DNA from: Saposhnikovia divaricata | Taxonomy: Eukaryota; Streptophyta; Magnoliopsida; Apiales; Apiaceae | DNA length: 64,000 nucleotides | Assembly (NCBI GenBank): GCA_036435485.1 | Contig: CM071601.1 | Coordinates: forward strand, 187,090,939 to 187,154,938 | Reading direction: 5' to 3' | Shown: in pieces, positions 42,595 to 53,660 of the stretch | Numbering within the stretch: position 1 is the stretch's first letter | Layout: each line of letters starts with the position of its first letter | Position numbers and translations under genes: made by a program | The notes under the pieces: model-generated | Databases searched by the model: none | Told to the model about the DNA's origin: nothing | The model's input: the letters and a program-made list of their open reading frames with translations, nothing else

Positions 42595-44826
42595 TTACTG
42601 AGGATTAGTTTTAAGGATCCAGACTTGCTTGGATCCTTTGGCATTCTTAACTTTGTTAGCTTTTGCAGCGGAATTAACATTATCAGAGTTTGAGCTAACA
42701 TTATCAGTGTTTACACTTGCAGTATCAACTTTAACCCATTTCAGATTGGGTTTCAGTTCATAGTAATTATGATAGATAGCATGATATTCTCTGCAAGTAT
42801 AGATGGAATGCCAAGTGCTTCCACAGTGTGTGCATAGAGTCTGTGGCTTAGCTCTAGCAAAATCCTTCTTTACCTCAGACTTTGTAGGTAAAGAATTTAT
42901 ATTTATATTTTTCTTGCAAAAATTTGCAAGATGCTTAGTACTACCACAGTTATGACATGTCTTTCTTGGAGCATAACTAGCAAGCATTGGTTTATTTCCT
43001 GAAGTAATGCCTACTTTTCCATTTCTGTTCTTGTTTGACACTTTCTTTTTCTCAACAGATTTTAACTCCTTCAGTTTATGTTTGAGTTGTTTATCTGTCA
43101 TTGAACCAATATTAACCTGTTTAACACTAGTTTTTACTGGTTTTCTTTGGACAGCTTCTTTTTCATTCTCAGACAAAAATTTACTGGTTCCATGAACAAA
43201 TTTAGTTCTGACTTTAACTTGATTTTGAAATCTAAGTTCATCTCCCTCATTATAACCTAGACCAACAGTGTCTGTTTGAAAAATCTGTTGAGTGTCCTTT
43301 CCAGAATTAGTCCAAGTCCTAATTTTCTTATTTGCTTCCTCCAACTCAGATTCTAGTTGTTTATATTTCTGAAGCAAATCCTGTTCTATAGAAACAGCAT
43401 CATCTCTCTCTTTCTGAACTTGTTGCATGTTTTCAAGTTTCTCTTCAACAAGTTTATTTCTTTCTTTAATTTCAAAATTTTCAGCTTTTATCCTCTCATT
43501 TTCTAAAGTCTGATCCCTATAACTTATATGCAATGACTTAAGAAAAATTCTTAATTGAGCAATGTCATCAATATTATAAGCATAGGTAGTTAGAGGTACC
43601 TGATTTTCAGAGGATTCTGATTCAGTAGTAGCCATGAGAGCATAGTTCACTTCTTCATCAGAATCTGAAGTATCTGCCCAATCTCTGCCTTTAGTGTAGA
43701 GTACCTTTCCAGTTTTACCCTTCTTGCTCTCAGGAGCATAGTGGCCCATCTCCTTACACTTGTAGCATTGAATTTCAGACTTATCATTCTTTCCTTTAGA
43801 ATCTCTCTTATCAGACTTCCTGTAGCTTTTCCTGTCTTCATTTGAATCCCTAGAAAACCTTTTTCCTTTCTTGAAATTCTTGAAGCCCATTTTCTTGAAA
43901 GTCTTCACCATTAACACTGCCATTTTCCTCATTTCTTCTTCATCATCCTCAGAGTCAGATGATTCAGAAGAATTTGAATCATAATCAGAGTTTGGTGATT
44001 CACTTTCTGAATGTATGACCAAAGCTTTTCCTTTCATTTTTCTTCTTGTTGCCTCTTTCTTCTGAGGCTTCTCTTCAACATTAAGAGCAACAGACTTTCC
44101 TTTCCTGCTTGATCTCCTGTTTCTCTGTTCCATTTCCAATTCATAAGTTTTGAGCAGTCCATAGATTTCATCAATCTCTGTTTCAGCAAGATCATAGTTG
44201 TCCCTAATAGTGGTTGTTTTCACATCCCACTTTTCAGGTAGAGAAAGAAGAAACTTGAGATTCGAGTCTTCTAGATCATACTCTTTGTTGACCAATGACA
44301 GATCATTAATCAGTTTACAGAATCTATCAAATGTTTCTGTCATGGTCTTTTCAGGTTTAGCCTCAAAATGCTCATACTCTTGTGTGAGTATGTTTCTCCT
44401 ATTCTTCTTAATAGCTGCAGTTCCTTGACACTTGACTTCAAGAGCATCCCATATCTCTTTTGCAGTGGTGCAGTTAATGACTTTGTTAGACATAACATTG
44501 TCTAAAGCACTATGCAGTAAATGCCTAACTTTTGCATCCTTAGCAATTGATGATAGATCTTCAGGAGTCATGTCCTTCTTTTCCTTTGGAACCATTTTTG
44601 CTGCTTCACCAGCAACTGCAACAGATAGCTTTGTAGGATTGTGAGGGCCTTCATAAATCCTGTCAAGATATTCTGGATCTGTAGCCTCCAGAAACATAGT
44701 CATCTTGACCTTCCACATAGCATACTCTAATGGCCTCAGAATAGGAACCCTGATTGGTTCATAACGACTCACAGTAGTAGGAGCCTTTTCAGAAACAGTA
44801 GCTGTTGGTGGAGGAATTTCTGACAT
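42595..44826 (-). CDS. SIRE-B gag, intact
   Basis: A 743-residue ORF on the minus strand, starting MSEIPPPTATVSEKAPTTVS, about 45 bases after the primer site. The core is copia UBN2-type (MWKVKMTMFLEATDPEYLDR, then IWDALEVKCQGT and LTQEYEHFEAKPEKTMTETF). Three zinc-knuckle sites follow: CYKCKEMGHYAPESKK, where the last Cys is replaced by Ser, then CHNCGSTKHLANFC and CTHCGSTWHSIYTC, both complete. A coiled-coil region (residues ~430-510) and Lys-rich patches fill the middle. This long gag with extra knuckles is typical of Sireviruses. It forms the virus-like particle and packages RNA. Confidence 0.9.
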   Translation of the reverse strand: MSEIPPPTATVSEKAPTTVSRYEPIRVPILRPLEYAMWKVKMTMFLEATDPEYLDRIYEGPHNPTKLSVAVAGEAAKMVPKEKKDMTPEDLSSIAKDAKVRHLLHSALDNVMSNKVINCTTAKEIWDALEVKCQGTAAIKKNRRNILTQEYEHFEAKPEKTMTETFDRFCKLINDLSLVNKEYDLEDSNLKFLLSLPEKWDVKTTTIRDNYDLAETEIDEIYGLLKTYELEMEQRNRRSSRKGKSVALNVEEKPQKKEATRRKMKGKALVIHSESESPNSDYDSNSSESSDSEDDEEEMRKMAVLMVKTFKKMGFKNFKKGKRFSRDSNEDRKSYRKSDKRDSKGKNDKSEIQCYKCKEMGHYAPESKKGKTGKVLYTKGRDWADTSDSDEEVNYALMATTESESSENQVPLTTYAYNIDDIAQLRIFLKSLHISYRDQTLENERIKAENFEIKERNKLVEEKLENMQQVQKERDDAVSIEQDLLQKYKQLESELEEANKKIRTWTNSGKDTQQIFQTDTVGLGYNEGDELRFQNQVKVRTKFVHGTSKFLSENEKEAVQRKPVKTSVKQVNIGSMTDKQLKHKLKELKSVEKKKVSNKNRNGKVGITSGNKPMLASYAPRKTCHNCGSTKHLANFCKKNININSLPTKSEVKKDFARAKPQTLCTHCGSTWHSIYTCREYHAIYHNYYELKPNLKWVKVDTASVNTDNVSSNSDNVNSAAKANKVKNAKGSKQVWILKTNPQ

Positions 44827-44872
44827 GATTATTGTTGTGTTTGGATCTTAACCTGTAATAAAGTAACATATT

Positions 44873-44885
44873 GGCTCTGATACCA
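44873..44885 (-). other. Primer binding site of SIRE-B, initiator-Met tRNA
   Basis: The minus strand reads TGGTATCAGAGCC, two bases after the 5' LTR end. Confidence 0.9.
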
Positions 44886-44887
44886 CT

Positions 44888-45382
44888 TGTTAGGCCGAAT
44901 ACACAATTAATAATCAACTTTGTATGAGAGATTAATAAGTAAAAGCGTTTATGCACTTAAAAAACTTCTTGTATTTCAAACCCTCTTCGTGATGTAAAAT
45001 ATCACAAAGAGCTGCTAGGTTACAATAATGATAATTCGTTATCGATTCCCTTCTAGGGTTAACCTATCTGTATTTATATACCATACAGCTACGATACAAT
45101 CTCTAATTGATATTCCTAATAATCAGCTATACAATGATATCAATTACAGATTGTCACACGTCTCCTATGTCAACTCGATCTCTTTGATAGCTATCCAATC
45201 TTCAAAGATATCGCTTCCATAATTAATCTTCAATCACTGTTGAACAGTAGACGCGCTTCCTCCAGACAGAGTTTAACAAACTCTGTCAAGCTTCCAACTG
45301 TCAGAGTTTACGCAAACTCTGACTGCTTCCAGCTAAACTCTGATAACTCCCTGTAACACTTAAACACCAATTATATTTAACA
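44888..45382 (-). repeat. 5' LTR of SIRE-B
   Basis: 495 bp, matching 32685-33193 except one substitution and a 14-bp segment (TGATCAAAACACAT) that is absent here. The TATA box (TATATAAATA on the minus strand) is at 45071-45080. The paired palindromes lie at 45265-45287 and 45300-45323. Confidence 0.92.
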
Positions 45383-45387
45383 AAAGA

Positions 45388-48031
45388 TCCTCTTGATAAC
45401 AATCATATGAGATTCTTTTGGATTTGATTGAAACCTTGCACACAAAAATGTAGCAAACATGATATCTGGCCTACTTGTAGTGAGATAGAGTAGAGAACCA
45501 ACCATGCCTCTGTAGACTGAGATATCTACTCTCTTGCCTTTGACATCTTCATCCAATTTGGTGGCTGTGGCCATGGGTGTCTTTGCAAGTGATCAGTCTT
45601 CTAAGTCAAACTTCTTCAATAAATCCTTGATGTACTTGGTTTGACTGATAAAGATACCATCCTTCCTTTGACTAACTTGTAACCCAAGAAAGAATGTCAA
45701 CTCTCCCATCATGCTCATCTCATATCTGCTCTGCATGAGCTTAGAGAATTTCTCACACAGTTCTCATTAGTAGAGCCAAATATGATATCATCCACATAGA
45801 TCTGAACTAGGATAATATCTTCACCATGCTTCTTGTAAAACAGTATCTTGTCCAATGTGCCTCTAATGAATTATTTTCAAGAAGAAATTGTGATAAAGTG
45901 TCATACCATGCCCTTGGAGCCTGCTTAAGTCCATATAATGCCTTAAGCAATCTGTAGACAAATTCATGGAAATGTGGATCCTCAAAGCCAGGTGGTTGTT
46001 GCACATAAACTTCTTCTTCCAACTCTCCATTCAGAAATGCACTCTTGACATCCATTTGATAGACTTCAAAGTTTGAATGAGCAACAGGGGCAAATGTCTC
46101 ATCATAATCAATGCCTTCCTGTTGAGAGTATCCTTTTGCAACCAACCTTGCTTTGTTTCTTACTATTACACCATCTTCATCCATCTTATTTTTCAGAACC
46201 CATTTAGTTCCAACAATGGTTCTGTTCTCTGGTGCAGGCACAAGCTCCCATACTTTATTTCTTTCAAATTGATTTAGCTCCTCTTGCATAGCAACAATCC
46301 AATCTGGATCCAACAGTGCATCATCAAGTTTCTTAGGCTCAATTTGAGATAGAAAGCAACCATAGAGACACTCATTTTGAGTAGCTCTCCTAGTCCTTAC
46401 TCTTGCATTTGGATCTTCGATAATTTGCTCTGCAGTGTGTGATCTATCCCATTTCCTTGAATGATCAGTCTGATTTCTCAACCTTGATGTTGCTTCATCA
46501 TCCAAGTCATGATCATTTTCATTTCCTCCCCCTGTGAAGTTGCCACTATTCACAGGTGTGTCTTGGATGCTTGTTTCTTCACTGTTGATTGGCACAAATT
46601 CTTCCCTTGCTTCATCATTCACTAGAATTGGTTGAATTGTAGTCTCAACTTCTGTTTCAATCTCTTCATCAGAATCATCTAGATTTTCAAACCTTAATGG
46701 ATCTTTATCTTCATCACTGGCTTCTTCTAATCCAGGTAGTTTTTTGTCATCAAAAGTCACATCTGTGCTTTCCATAACTTTCTTTTGACTAATGACATAA
46801 ACTTTGTATACAATTCTTTCCATAGAATATCCAAGAAAAATTCTTTCAAATGCCTTTGCATCAAACTTTCCAACATATTCTGAATTATCCTTCAGCACAA
46901 AGCATTTGCTTCCAAAAGTATGAACATACTTTAGAGTAGGCTTCTTTCCAGTCATCAAATTGCAAGGTGTCTTTCCAGTGTTTTTGTTGATGAGAGTTCT
47001 GTTCTGGATATAGCATGCAGTGCTCACAGCCTCAGCCCAAAAACATGTAGGCATCTTTGCATCAAGCAACATTGTTCTAGCAACCTCAATTAGAGTTCTA
47101 TTCTTTCTCTCAACTACTCCATTTTGTTGTGGAGTCCTTGGAGCTGAGAATTGTTATGAAATGCCATTCTCTTTGCAAAATGCTTCAAATAAGGCATTTC
47201 TGAACTCTGTTCCATTATCACTTCTCAATGCAATCACACTTGCATTGTTGGCCTTTGCTTCCTTATCAACTTTCTTTATGTGCTCAATGATTACTGGTGA
47301 AGTCTCATCCTTTGATGCTAGAAATTCCACCCATGTATACCTTGTGTAGTCATCAACCATCACTAGGGTATACTTCTTTCTTGAGAGTGACATAATATTG
47401 ACAGGCTCAAACAAGTCCATATGAATTAGTTGCAGGGGCTTGGTTATTGATGTCACTATCTTTGACTTGTGGCTTGACCTTTTCATCTTTCTTTTTTGAC
47501 AAGCCTCACACACTCCTTCTTGACAGAATTCAAGTGTGGGCATGCCTCTCACTAATTCTCTTTTAACTAGAGAATTAATGGCTCAGGTGTGATAGCTTCT
47601 TGTGCCACAGCCAACAGTCTTCATTTGATGCTTTTGAATAGAAGCAACAAACTTTGTCCTTGCTTGCAGAATCCATATTGGCTACAAACAGGCTTCCTTT
47701 CCTTACTCCAGATAGAGCAAAGTCACCAGTCTTCTTGTGGGTGATCAAACATTCATCTTTGTCAAAATTTACCTTGAATCCTCTATCAGTAAACTGACCA
47801 ACACTTAGCAGATTATGCTTGAGTCCCTTGACTAATGCTACATCTTCAATGATGACATTTCCAACTTTCAACTTGCCATATCCCAATGTGTTACCCATGC
47901 TGTCATCTCCAAAAGCAACCATTGGGCCAGCCTTCTCGTCATATTGTAATAGCAGGGCCATATCACCAGTCATGTGATTGAGCATCCACTGTCCAAAATC
48001 CACACGACCTTCTTTTCATTTTCTTTGCCCT
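45388..48031 (-). pseudogene. SIRE-A pol: protease, integrase, RT and start of RNase H
   Basis: Minus strand, several broken pieces. 48031-47575 has the protease (ILDSGC region) and pre-integrase, ending WHKKLSHLSH. 47552-47154 has the integrase CxxC (CEACQKRKMKRSSHK), HMDLFEPVN and ALRSDNGTEF. 47072-45807 has FWAEAVSTACYIQNRTLINK and RT up to LKQAPRAWYDTL. 45574-45388 has the RNase H approach (YRGMVGSLLYLTTSRPDIMF). Stops near 47553 and 47154, a frameshift near 45870, and an in-frame deletion (FAPVA joined directly to HSNFEVYQMD, near 46080) disable it. It ends exactly at the SIRE-B insertion and continues at 27703. Confidence 0.8.
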
Positions 48032-48045
48032 GCAAACACAAAGGT
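48030..48045 (-). promoter_or_regulatory. Candidate 3' splice site at the gag-pol boundary of SIRE-A
   Basis: The minus strand reads ACCTTTGTGTTTGCAG and then pol coding (GGCAAAGAAAAT), right after the gag stop. It parallels the site in SIRE-B. Confidence 0.4.
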
Positions 48046-48046
48046 A

Positions 48047-50539
48047 TTACTTCTCCTTTGGTACCCAAACAAGTTTGGGTCCACTTGGCTTAGAAACAGA
48101 TTTATCAAAAATAGCATGCTTATCAACTTTCTTAGGACTAGTCTTCTTGTCACTGTTAGAAGTCTTAGAAACTGAGTTCTCAGACTTAGGTGACAGAGGT
48201 ACCTTCCTAGCTATAGGAGGACTTGAAGACTCTGGCCTTGTGTAGTGTATGTAAATGTTGTGACTGATGCAACCATCCATGAATTGTCTTCTCAAATTAA
48301 AACAGCTAGTCATAACATTCATATTGCATGGCATACAGTCAAGTTTATCACAAAAAGGTGAATCTCTATGTCTTAAAGGCATAGAGCAATCATAGAATGG
48401 TTTAGCTACACTACAAGTTGGTTTCTTGCATGCATAAGTTAGGTGATTAGTACTAAAATAGTTTTGACAAGTTTTCCTAGGGGTATTAGGCACATAAGCA
48501 TAGTTATTATCCTTGTTTATCCCTAGCTTGCCATTTCTGGTATGTTTCTTATTAGCCACTTTCTTCACAGATTCATTTTTCCCAGCTGAAACAAACTTTA
48601 CAAACTTCTCAGGTCTAGGTCTACCTCCTACTGGCTTCTTGGCTTTTTCCTTGACACTCTCACTCTTGGAGGATGCTGGTTGTTCACTAGACTGCGCCTC
48701 ATCCTCATCATTCAACATTTGCTTAATGAGTAAGGCATCCTCATCAACTTCAAATGTTGGTTCTTTAAAAATTGGAAACTCGGTCTTTCAAAATGTGAGG
48801 CACTTCCTCCTGAACAACTATGTCATCTTCAATGACAGCATAGCCTTTCCTCTGTTTAAGAGTGTCATAGTCAAGTCCAATGGCAGCCTTGGGTTTAGCT
48901 TGGTTTCTCTCATGGTAGGACTGCAATAGACTAGAGGAGTTCTTAAAAGTTTTCAGTCTGAATTCATTTTCAGCTAGTTCATCCTTAAGAGCCTTCTCAA
49001 CCTGACTAGCACAAAGAACCTTATTCTGCAGATATTCAACTTCTTTCTTAAGGTTATCTACTTGTATAGCAGTTAGCTCAAGTTCCTCATTTTTCTTGTT
49101 TAACAGTTCATTTCTAGTAGACAGTTTAGCAATCTCTTCATTAGCAACAGTCATACTAGTATGAATATTAAACATTTCAATAGACAGTTGTTCAACCATA
49201 CATTTATATTCAGAAACGGACATATCTATGGTAGTGAGAGATGGTACCTGAGAGTCAGATGGAGATTGTTCATCCTTGGAATCAGCCATCAAGGCATAGT
49301 TGCAAAATTCTTGCTCTTCTCATCACTATCAGAGTCATCCCAACACTTCCCTTCAGTTATGTAGGCCTTGCCTTGTGTTTGCTTTTTCAGAAGGGCCTCA
49401 TACTTAGCTTCAAGCTCTAGAAACTCCTTATCCTTCTTTTTAGGCTTCTTGCATTCACTGGAAAAATGCCCTAGGTCATTGCATATATAACACCTTATAA
49501 ATGACCTATCCACATGGCTGGTTTTGAATTTATTCTTGTTTGCTTTCACAGGTGTCTTGCTCTTGTTGAATGAATGGTTTTGGGGTCTAGGTTTAAAGGG
49601 TTGGTTCCTCTTGAATCTGATGTTTGGAAATTTCCTGGCCATGAAAGCATGTGAGGTATTCTCCATGCCATCTAGTTCTTCAAGAGTATAGAACTCATCT
49701 TCTTCCTTCTCTTCAACATGTTCGGTCACTTCAACTTCAGTTTTTTCATCATTTACTATCTCCTCTATCCTCAGCTGACTTGAAGATGCTTCTAGGTCAT
49801 GAACAGGTTTGCTGACAATCAAGGCACATGATGTGTTTATCATTCTGCCTTGGTTTGCTTGTATAGCCCTCTTCTGAAGCAACTCAAGCTCATGAGTCTT
49901 TAAAACCCCATAAAGCACATCATATGTGATTTTGTTTAAATCTCTTTCCCTTAGAGAAATGACCCTCTGCTCTAGGTGGTTTGGAGAAGACAATAGAAAC
50001 TTCATGTTCAACTCTTTAGTGCTGTAAACCTTCCCATTCATCTGTAGCTCAGTCACCAGCTTGTGAAACCTTTCAAACATATCAGTAATACTTTCCTTGG
50101 TCTGTGCCATGAAAGATTTATACTGTGTGACCAGTATCTGTTTCTTGTTATCTCTAACCTCCTCTATCCCTTCACACAATACCTCAATGTGATCCCACAT
50201 CTCTTTTGCTGATTTGCATGAGGCTAAGTTGGCAAACATTGACATCTCCATAGAATCTATTATTAGCAGCATGAGATGACTATCGAGGGCAACCATATCT
50301 TTCTCTGAGTCTGTCCACTTGGATGGTTCCTTGGCCACATAGGTTATTGGATAGGTTGTGGTTCCAACTGTATTTTCAGGGATCTCTTGTTGTGGAACAA
50401 AAGGAGCATTCTTGAGGATATCAGGATATAGAGGGTTAGCAACTTTGATGAACAACAACATTTTAATCTTCCAGAGGTTGTAATTCTCTTTGTCGAACTT
50501 AGGGACCTTCACCGTTCCTGTAGTCTTTGGTGTATTCAT
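48047..50539 (-). pseudogene. SIRE-A gag, broken into three open pieces
   Basis: The minus-strand ATG at 50539 gives MNTPKTTGTVKVPKFDKENY, the typical Sirevirus start, then NLWKIKMLLFIKVANPLYPD and the UBN2-type core. A complete CCHC knuckle is CYICNDLGHFSSEC (near 49490). Frame breaks at about 49290 and 48765-48718 separate a coiled-coil middle part and a C-terminal basic part. A second knuckle has degraded (CQNYFSTNHLTYAC, second Cys changed to Tyr). It ends GPKLVWVPKEK followed by a stop. Confidence 0.8.
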
Positions 50540-50567
50540 GATCGTTTTCTGTTTTTGTATAAACAGC

Positions 50568-50581
50568 CTGCTCTGATACCA
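50568..50581 (-). other. Primer binding site of SIRE-A, initiator-Met tRNA
   Basis: The minus strand reads TGGTATCAGAGCAG, two bases after the 5' LTR end at 50584. Confidence 0.9.
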
Positions 50582-50583
50582 CT

Positions 50584-51902
50584 TGTTGAGTATTGAACAC
50601 ACGAAAAGAATACAGAGGGGGGTGAATGGATTCTTTAACTTTTCTTGTTCTTGAATCTGTTTGGTGTATGTAGCAAGATATGTGTTATGTGTGTGTAGAA
50701 CAATAAGTGCGGATAATGAACAACACAAGACACAATCTTCACGTTAATCTAATATTTCATTAGATAAAGATTTGCTACAAACTGTGAATACAAATGGTAG
50801 TACTCTCAGCTTCGTTTTCTCATAGAGATGTATTTTCAATATGTGTATCTTTGAAAAACTTCCCTCTAACTAAAGAAGTGAGGTTGTATTCTTATAGAAC
50901 ATGAATACAACCTACTTACTACAAATAAGGTTACAGGATAAATTACTTTCTAGTATGTCTATCTTATTTGAGTAAGCATCCAAACGGCTACAGTTTTGAC
51001 TTCTTGAAGTCCTGTTCAGATATACTTCTTTAGCTCTTTGTCTCTTGTACATCTCTATAAGCTTCTTTGTAGGCTTTCCAAAGTACCTTACAGTTTGTGG
51101 TCCATAAAGTGCTTTGGCTTGTTGCAGGTTTCTGACTTGTACAATTTTTCTAGTATTTTGTCTCCAAGATTGTATTCGAGAAGTAACTTAGTGATTGATT
51201 CGAGAACTAGAATTGACTTGATAGATAACTCTGAGTTCTCGAATACTGCAAAGCTGACATATCGAATCATTTCTCGAATAGCTCTTTTCTTCAGGAATTC
51301 TTGAGTTGTCGAATAGAGCATTTAACTTATTGAATCCCTGAGATATCGAATAACTTTCTGAGTCTCTGAGATATCGAATACAACTTTGACTTGTTGACTC
51401 TTAGAGAACTCGAATACCAATTTGACTTGTTGACTTCTTGAGTTCTCGAATAGAGTAATAGACATGTCGAATCTCTGAGTTATCGAATGACACTTTGACT
51501 TGTTGACTCTCAGAGATGTCGAACATTTTTTTACAGATATCGAATCCTTGACTTGTCGAATGCTAGACTTCTCGAATAGAACAAAACACTTCTCGGATTG
51601 GTACTTAGGCAAATCTTCATTCTTCGAATTCCAACTTTGTTTATTTTGACAGTCTTGATCTTCATGCTTGAGGCATGATCCTTGGAACTTCTTTCAAGCA
51701 TTATTCTCTGACTTTTAATTACAGTTACACAGACAGAAATTGATGCCTATTATAAGTACTACAACAAGTAGAAACTCTACAACTAGAGGTTCTCTCAATT
51801 AAGAGGTCGTGTAAGTAATGCAAAGCATTACAAACAATTAGGCTTGTTATTAGGTGTACTCAGGCATGCCTCTGTGACTAAGGCATGCCTCTGTGACTAA
51901 CA
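50584..51902 (-). repeat. 5' LTR of SIRE-A
   Basis: About 1.32 kb; on the minus strand it starts TGTTAGTCACAGAGG and ends CTCAACA. From 51160 to 51620 about 15-17 copies of a motif of the form GAG(T/A)(T/A)nTCGAATA occur. The outermost 40 bases contain a 20-bp duplication (AGGCATGCCTCTGTGACTA twice). Only 84 bp of the partner LTR survive at 6532. Confidence 0.85.
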
Positions 51903-51937
51903 ATTTTATATAATATAATAATTATGAGAAAAAAGAT

Positions 51938-52104
51938 CCTGAGATATATTTCAGGGAACTTTTCCTAAGATACATATAAAATAATCTTTAAATCTTGCTG
52001 GGCCCGCAGGGCTAATTAAAAATCTCTGAATTACTAAAATACCCACCCCATTTTTATATATAAAAAGCAGTTATCTCAGGAACTTACCTGAGATATATCT
52101 CAGG
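51938..52104. mobile_element. MITE-like inverted-repeat element
   Basis: The left end starts CCTGAGATATATTTCAGG and the right end finishes in the perfect 18-bp palindrome CCTGAGATATATCTCAGG. The two ends pair over about 40 bases with mismatches. There is no coding capacity. The size and long terminal inverted repeat suggest a MITE; I cannot identify the superfamily and no target duplication is clear. Confidence 0.5.
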
Positions 52105-52450
52105 CTCCCTACTCTCAATAAGTATATTTAAAAGTTAATTTAGTCAAACTTTTGTTATATATACATTTGATAATATGTATTAATGAGATTACAAAAATTG
52201 AAAGATTCACTCAAAATTTTTATTATTGAACTTACCAAAAATATAATGGACATTAATGATAATTAAAATTAATATACAAATTTCCATAATTGAACATGGG
52301 TCAAATAATAATCTAGAACCAATACAAAGCTAAACTGGATACCACACCTATAAAATGGATAGTCCATGGATCAAAATAAAGTATAAAATTTTATCTAAAC
52401 CTAAATATGGAACCGAACCTAAGGAACGGGCTATCCACTAATTTATAATA
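52105..52450. other. AT-rich sequence without a recognised feature
   Basis: About 350 bases between the MITE-like element and the Helitron array. No gene or repeat recognised. Confidence 0.5.
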
Positions 52451-53660
52451 CTAGCTTATAACCCGTGCAATGCACGGATTTCTTGTATTATATTATAATT
52501 TTTATTTAATATTATAATTATATTTTTGCATAATCATTATTTTTAATAATTTTTTAATTTTTTATTTAATATACTTTAATATAATTTAATATGCTAATGT
52601 TTACTGATTATATTCATGTTTCATTATTATAAACAATGTATACGATTTTTAATATATTTTATTAATAATTGAGAAATATGATGTGATATTTTCATGTATA
52701 TATTAATGATTGTAAGATTTGTTGTAAATTAAAAAGGTAACATAAAAATATTAATGATTGAAAGATATGATAAAATTGATGTTTTTAGGTGTTTATAAAA
52801 AGTAATATGTTCGACTAAAAGTAAATGTGAAAAAGGCAATCAATAATTACCATTAATTTTATTATATTAATTTGAAAAGGCAATTGACTAATTACCATTT
52901 TTTTATTATCTTAATCGACTAACTATCATTAATTATAACGTGTTTTAATTGGAAAGAAAATATTAATGATGGAAAGATATGATACGATTGATGTTTTTAG
53001 GTGTTTATAAAAGGTATTATCTCGACTAATTACCATTAATTATATTATGTTATTATTTATTTTAAGTGTATTTATGTTTTTTTTTATAATGAAGGGCATA
53101 TAAGTAAATTCACTAAGTAACAAAAAACAGGTACCAAAACTTTTAATGTTTCGGAAATAATTGAGAAATATGATGTGATATTTTCATGTATATATTAATG
53201 ATTGTAAGATTTATTGTAAATTAAAAAGGTAACGTAAAAATATTAATGATTGAAAGATATGATAAAATTGATGTTTTTAGGTGTTTATAAATGGTAATAT
53301 GTTCAACTAAAAATAAATGTGAAAAAGGCAATCATTAATTACCATTAATTTTATTATATTAATTTGAAAAAGGCAATGGACTAATTACCATTAATTTTAT
53401 TATCTTGATCGACTAATTATCATTAATTATAACGTGTTTTAATTGGAAAGAAAATATTAATGATGGAAAGATATGATACGATTGATGTTTTTAGGTGTTT
53501 ATAAAAGGTATTATCTCGACTAATTACCTTTAATTTTATTATGTTATTATTTATTTTAGGTGTATTTATGTTTTTTTTATAATGAAGGGTATGTAAGTAA
53601 ATTCACTCAGCACCAAAAAACTGGTACCAAAACTTTTAATGTTTCGGAATCTATACTATA
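52451..53660 (-). mobile_element. Helitron-like unit 1 (tandem array)
   Basis: On the minus strand this ends with the hairpin CCGTGCATTGCACGG, then GTTATAAG and CTAG followed by T, the hairpin-plus-CTRR terminus of Helitrons inserted at A/T. The minus-strand beginning near 53660 has the phrase TTCCGAAACATTAAAAG. The unit is 1,210 bp and is followed head-to-tail by a near-identical copy. Inside, a ~490-bp block is itself repeated (phrase GAGAAATATG at 52671 and 53163). No RepHel helicase is encoded, so it is non-autonomous. Confidence 0.6.

Larger units (their letters stand above)
32685..45382 (-). mobile_element. SIRE-B, a young Sirevirus-type copia element
   Basis: A complete 12.7-kb element on the minus strand. 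LTRs are 44888-45382 (5') and 32685-33193 (3'), flanked by a perfect AAAGA duplication (32680-32684 and 45383-45387). Apart from a 14-bp segment missing in the 5' LTR, I find one substitution between them, so insertion is recent. Gag and pol are open. The post-pol ORF has one frameshift and two stops. A 2.3-kb spacer between pol and the post-pol ORF carries an antisense ORF, a poly-T tract and a minisatellite. It sits in SIRE-A RNase H, directly beside the CACTA element. Confidence 0.92.
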
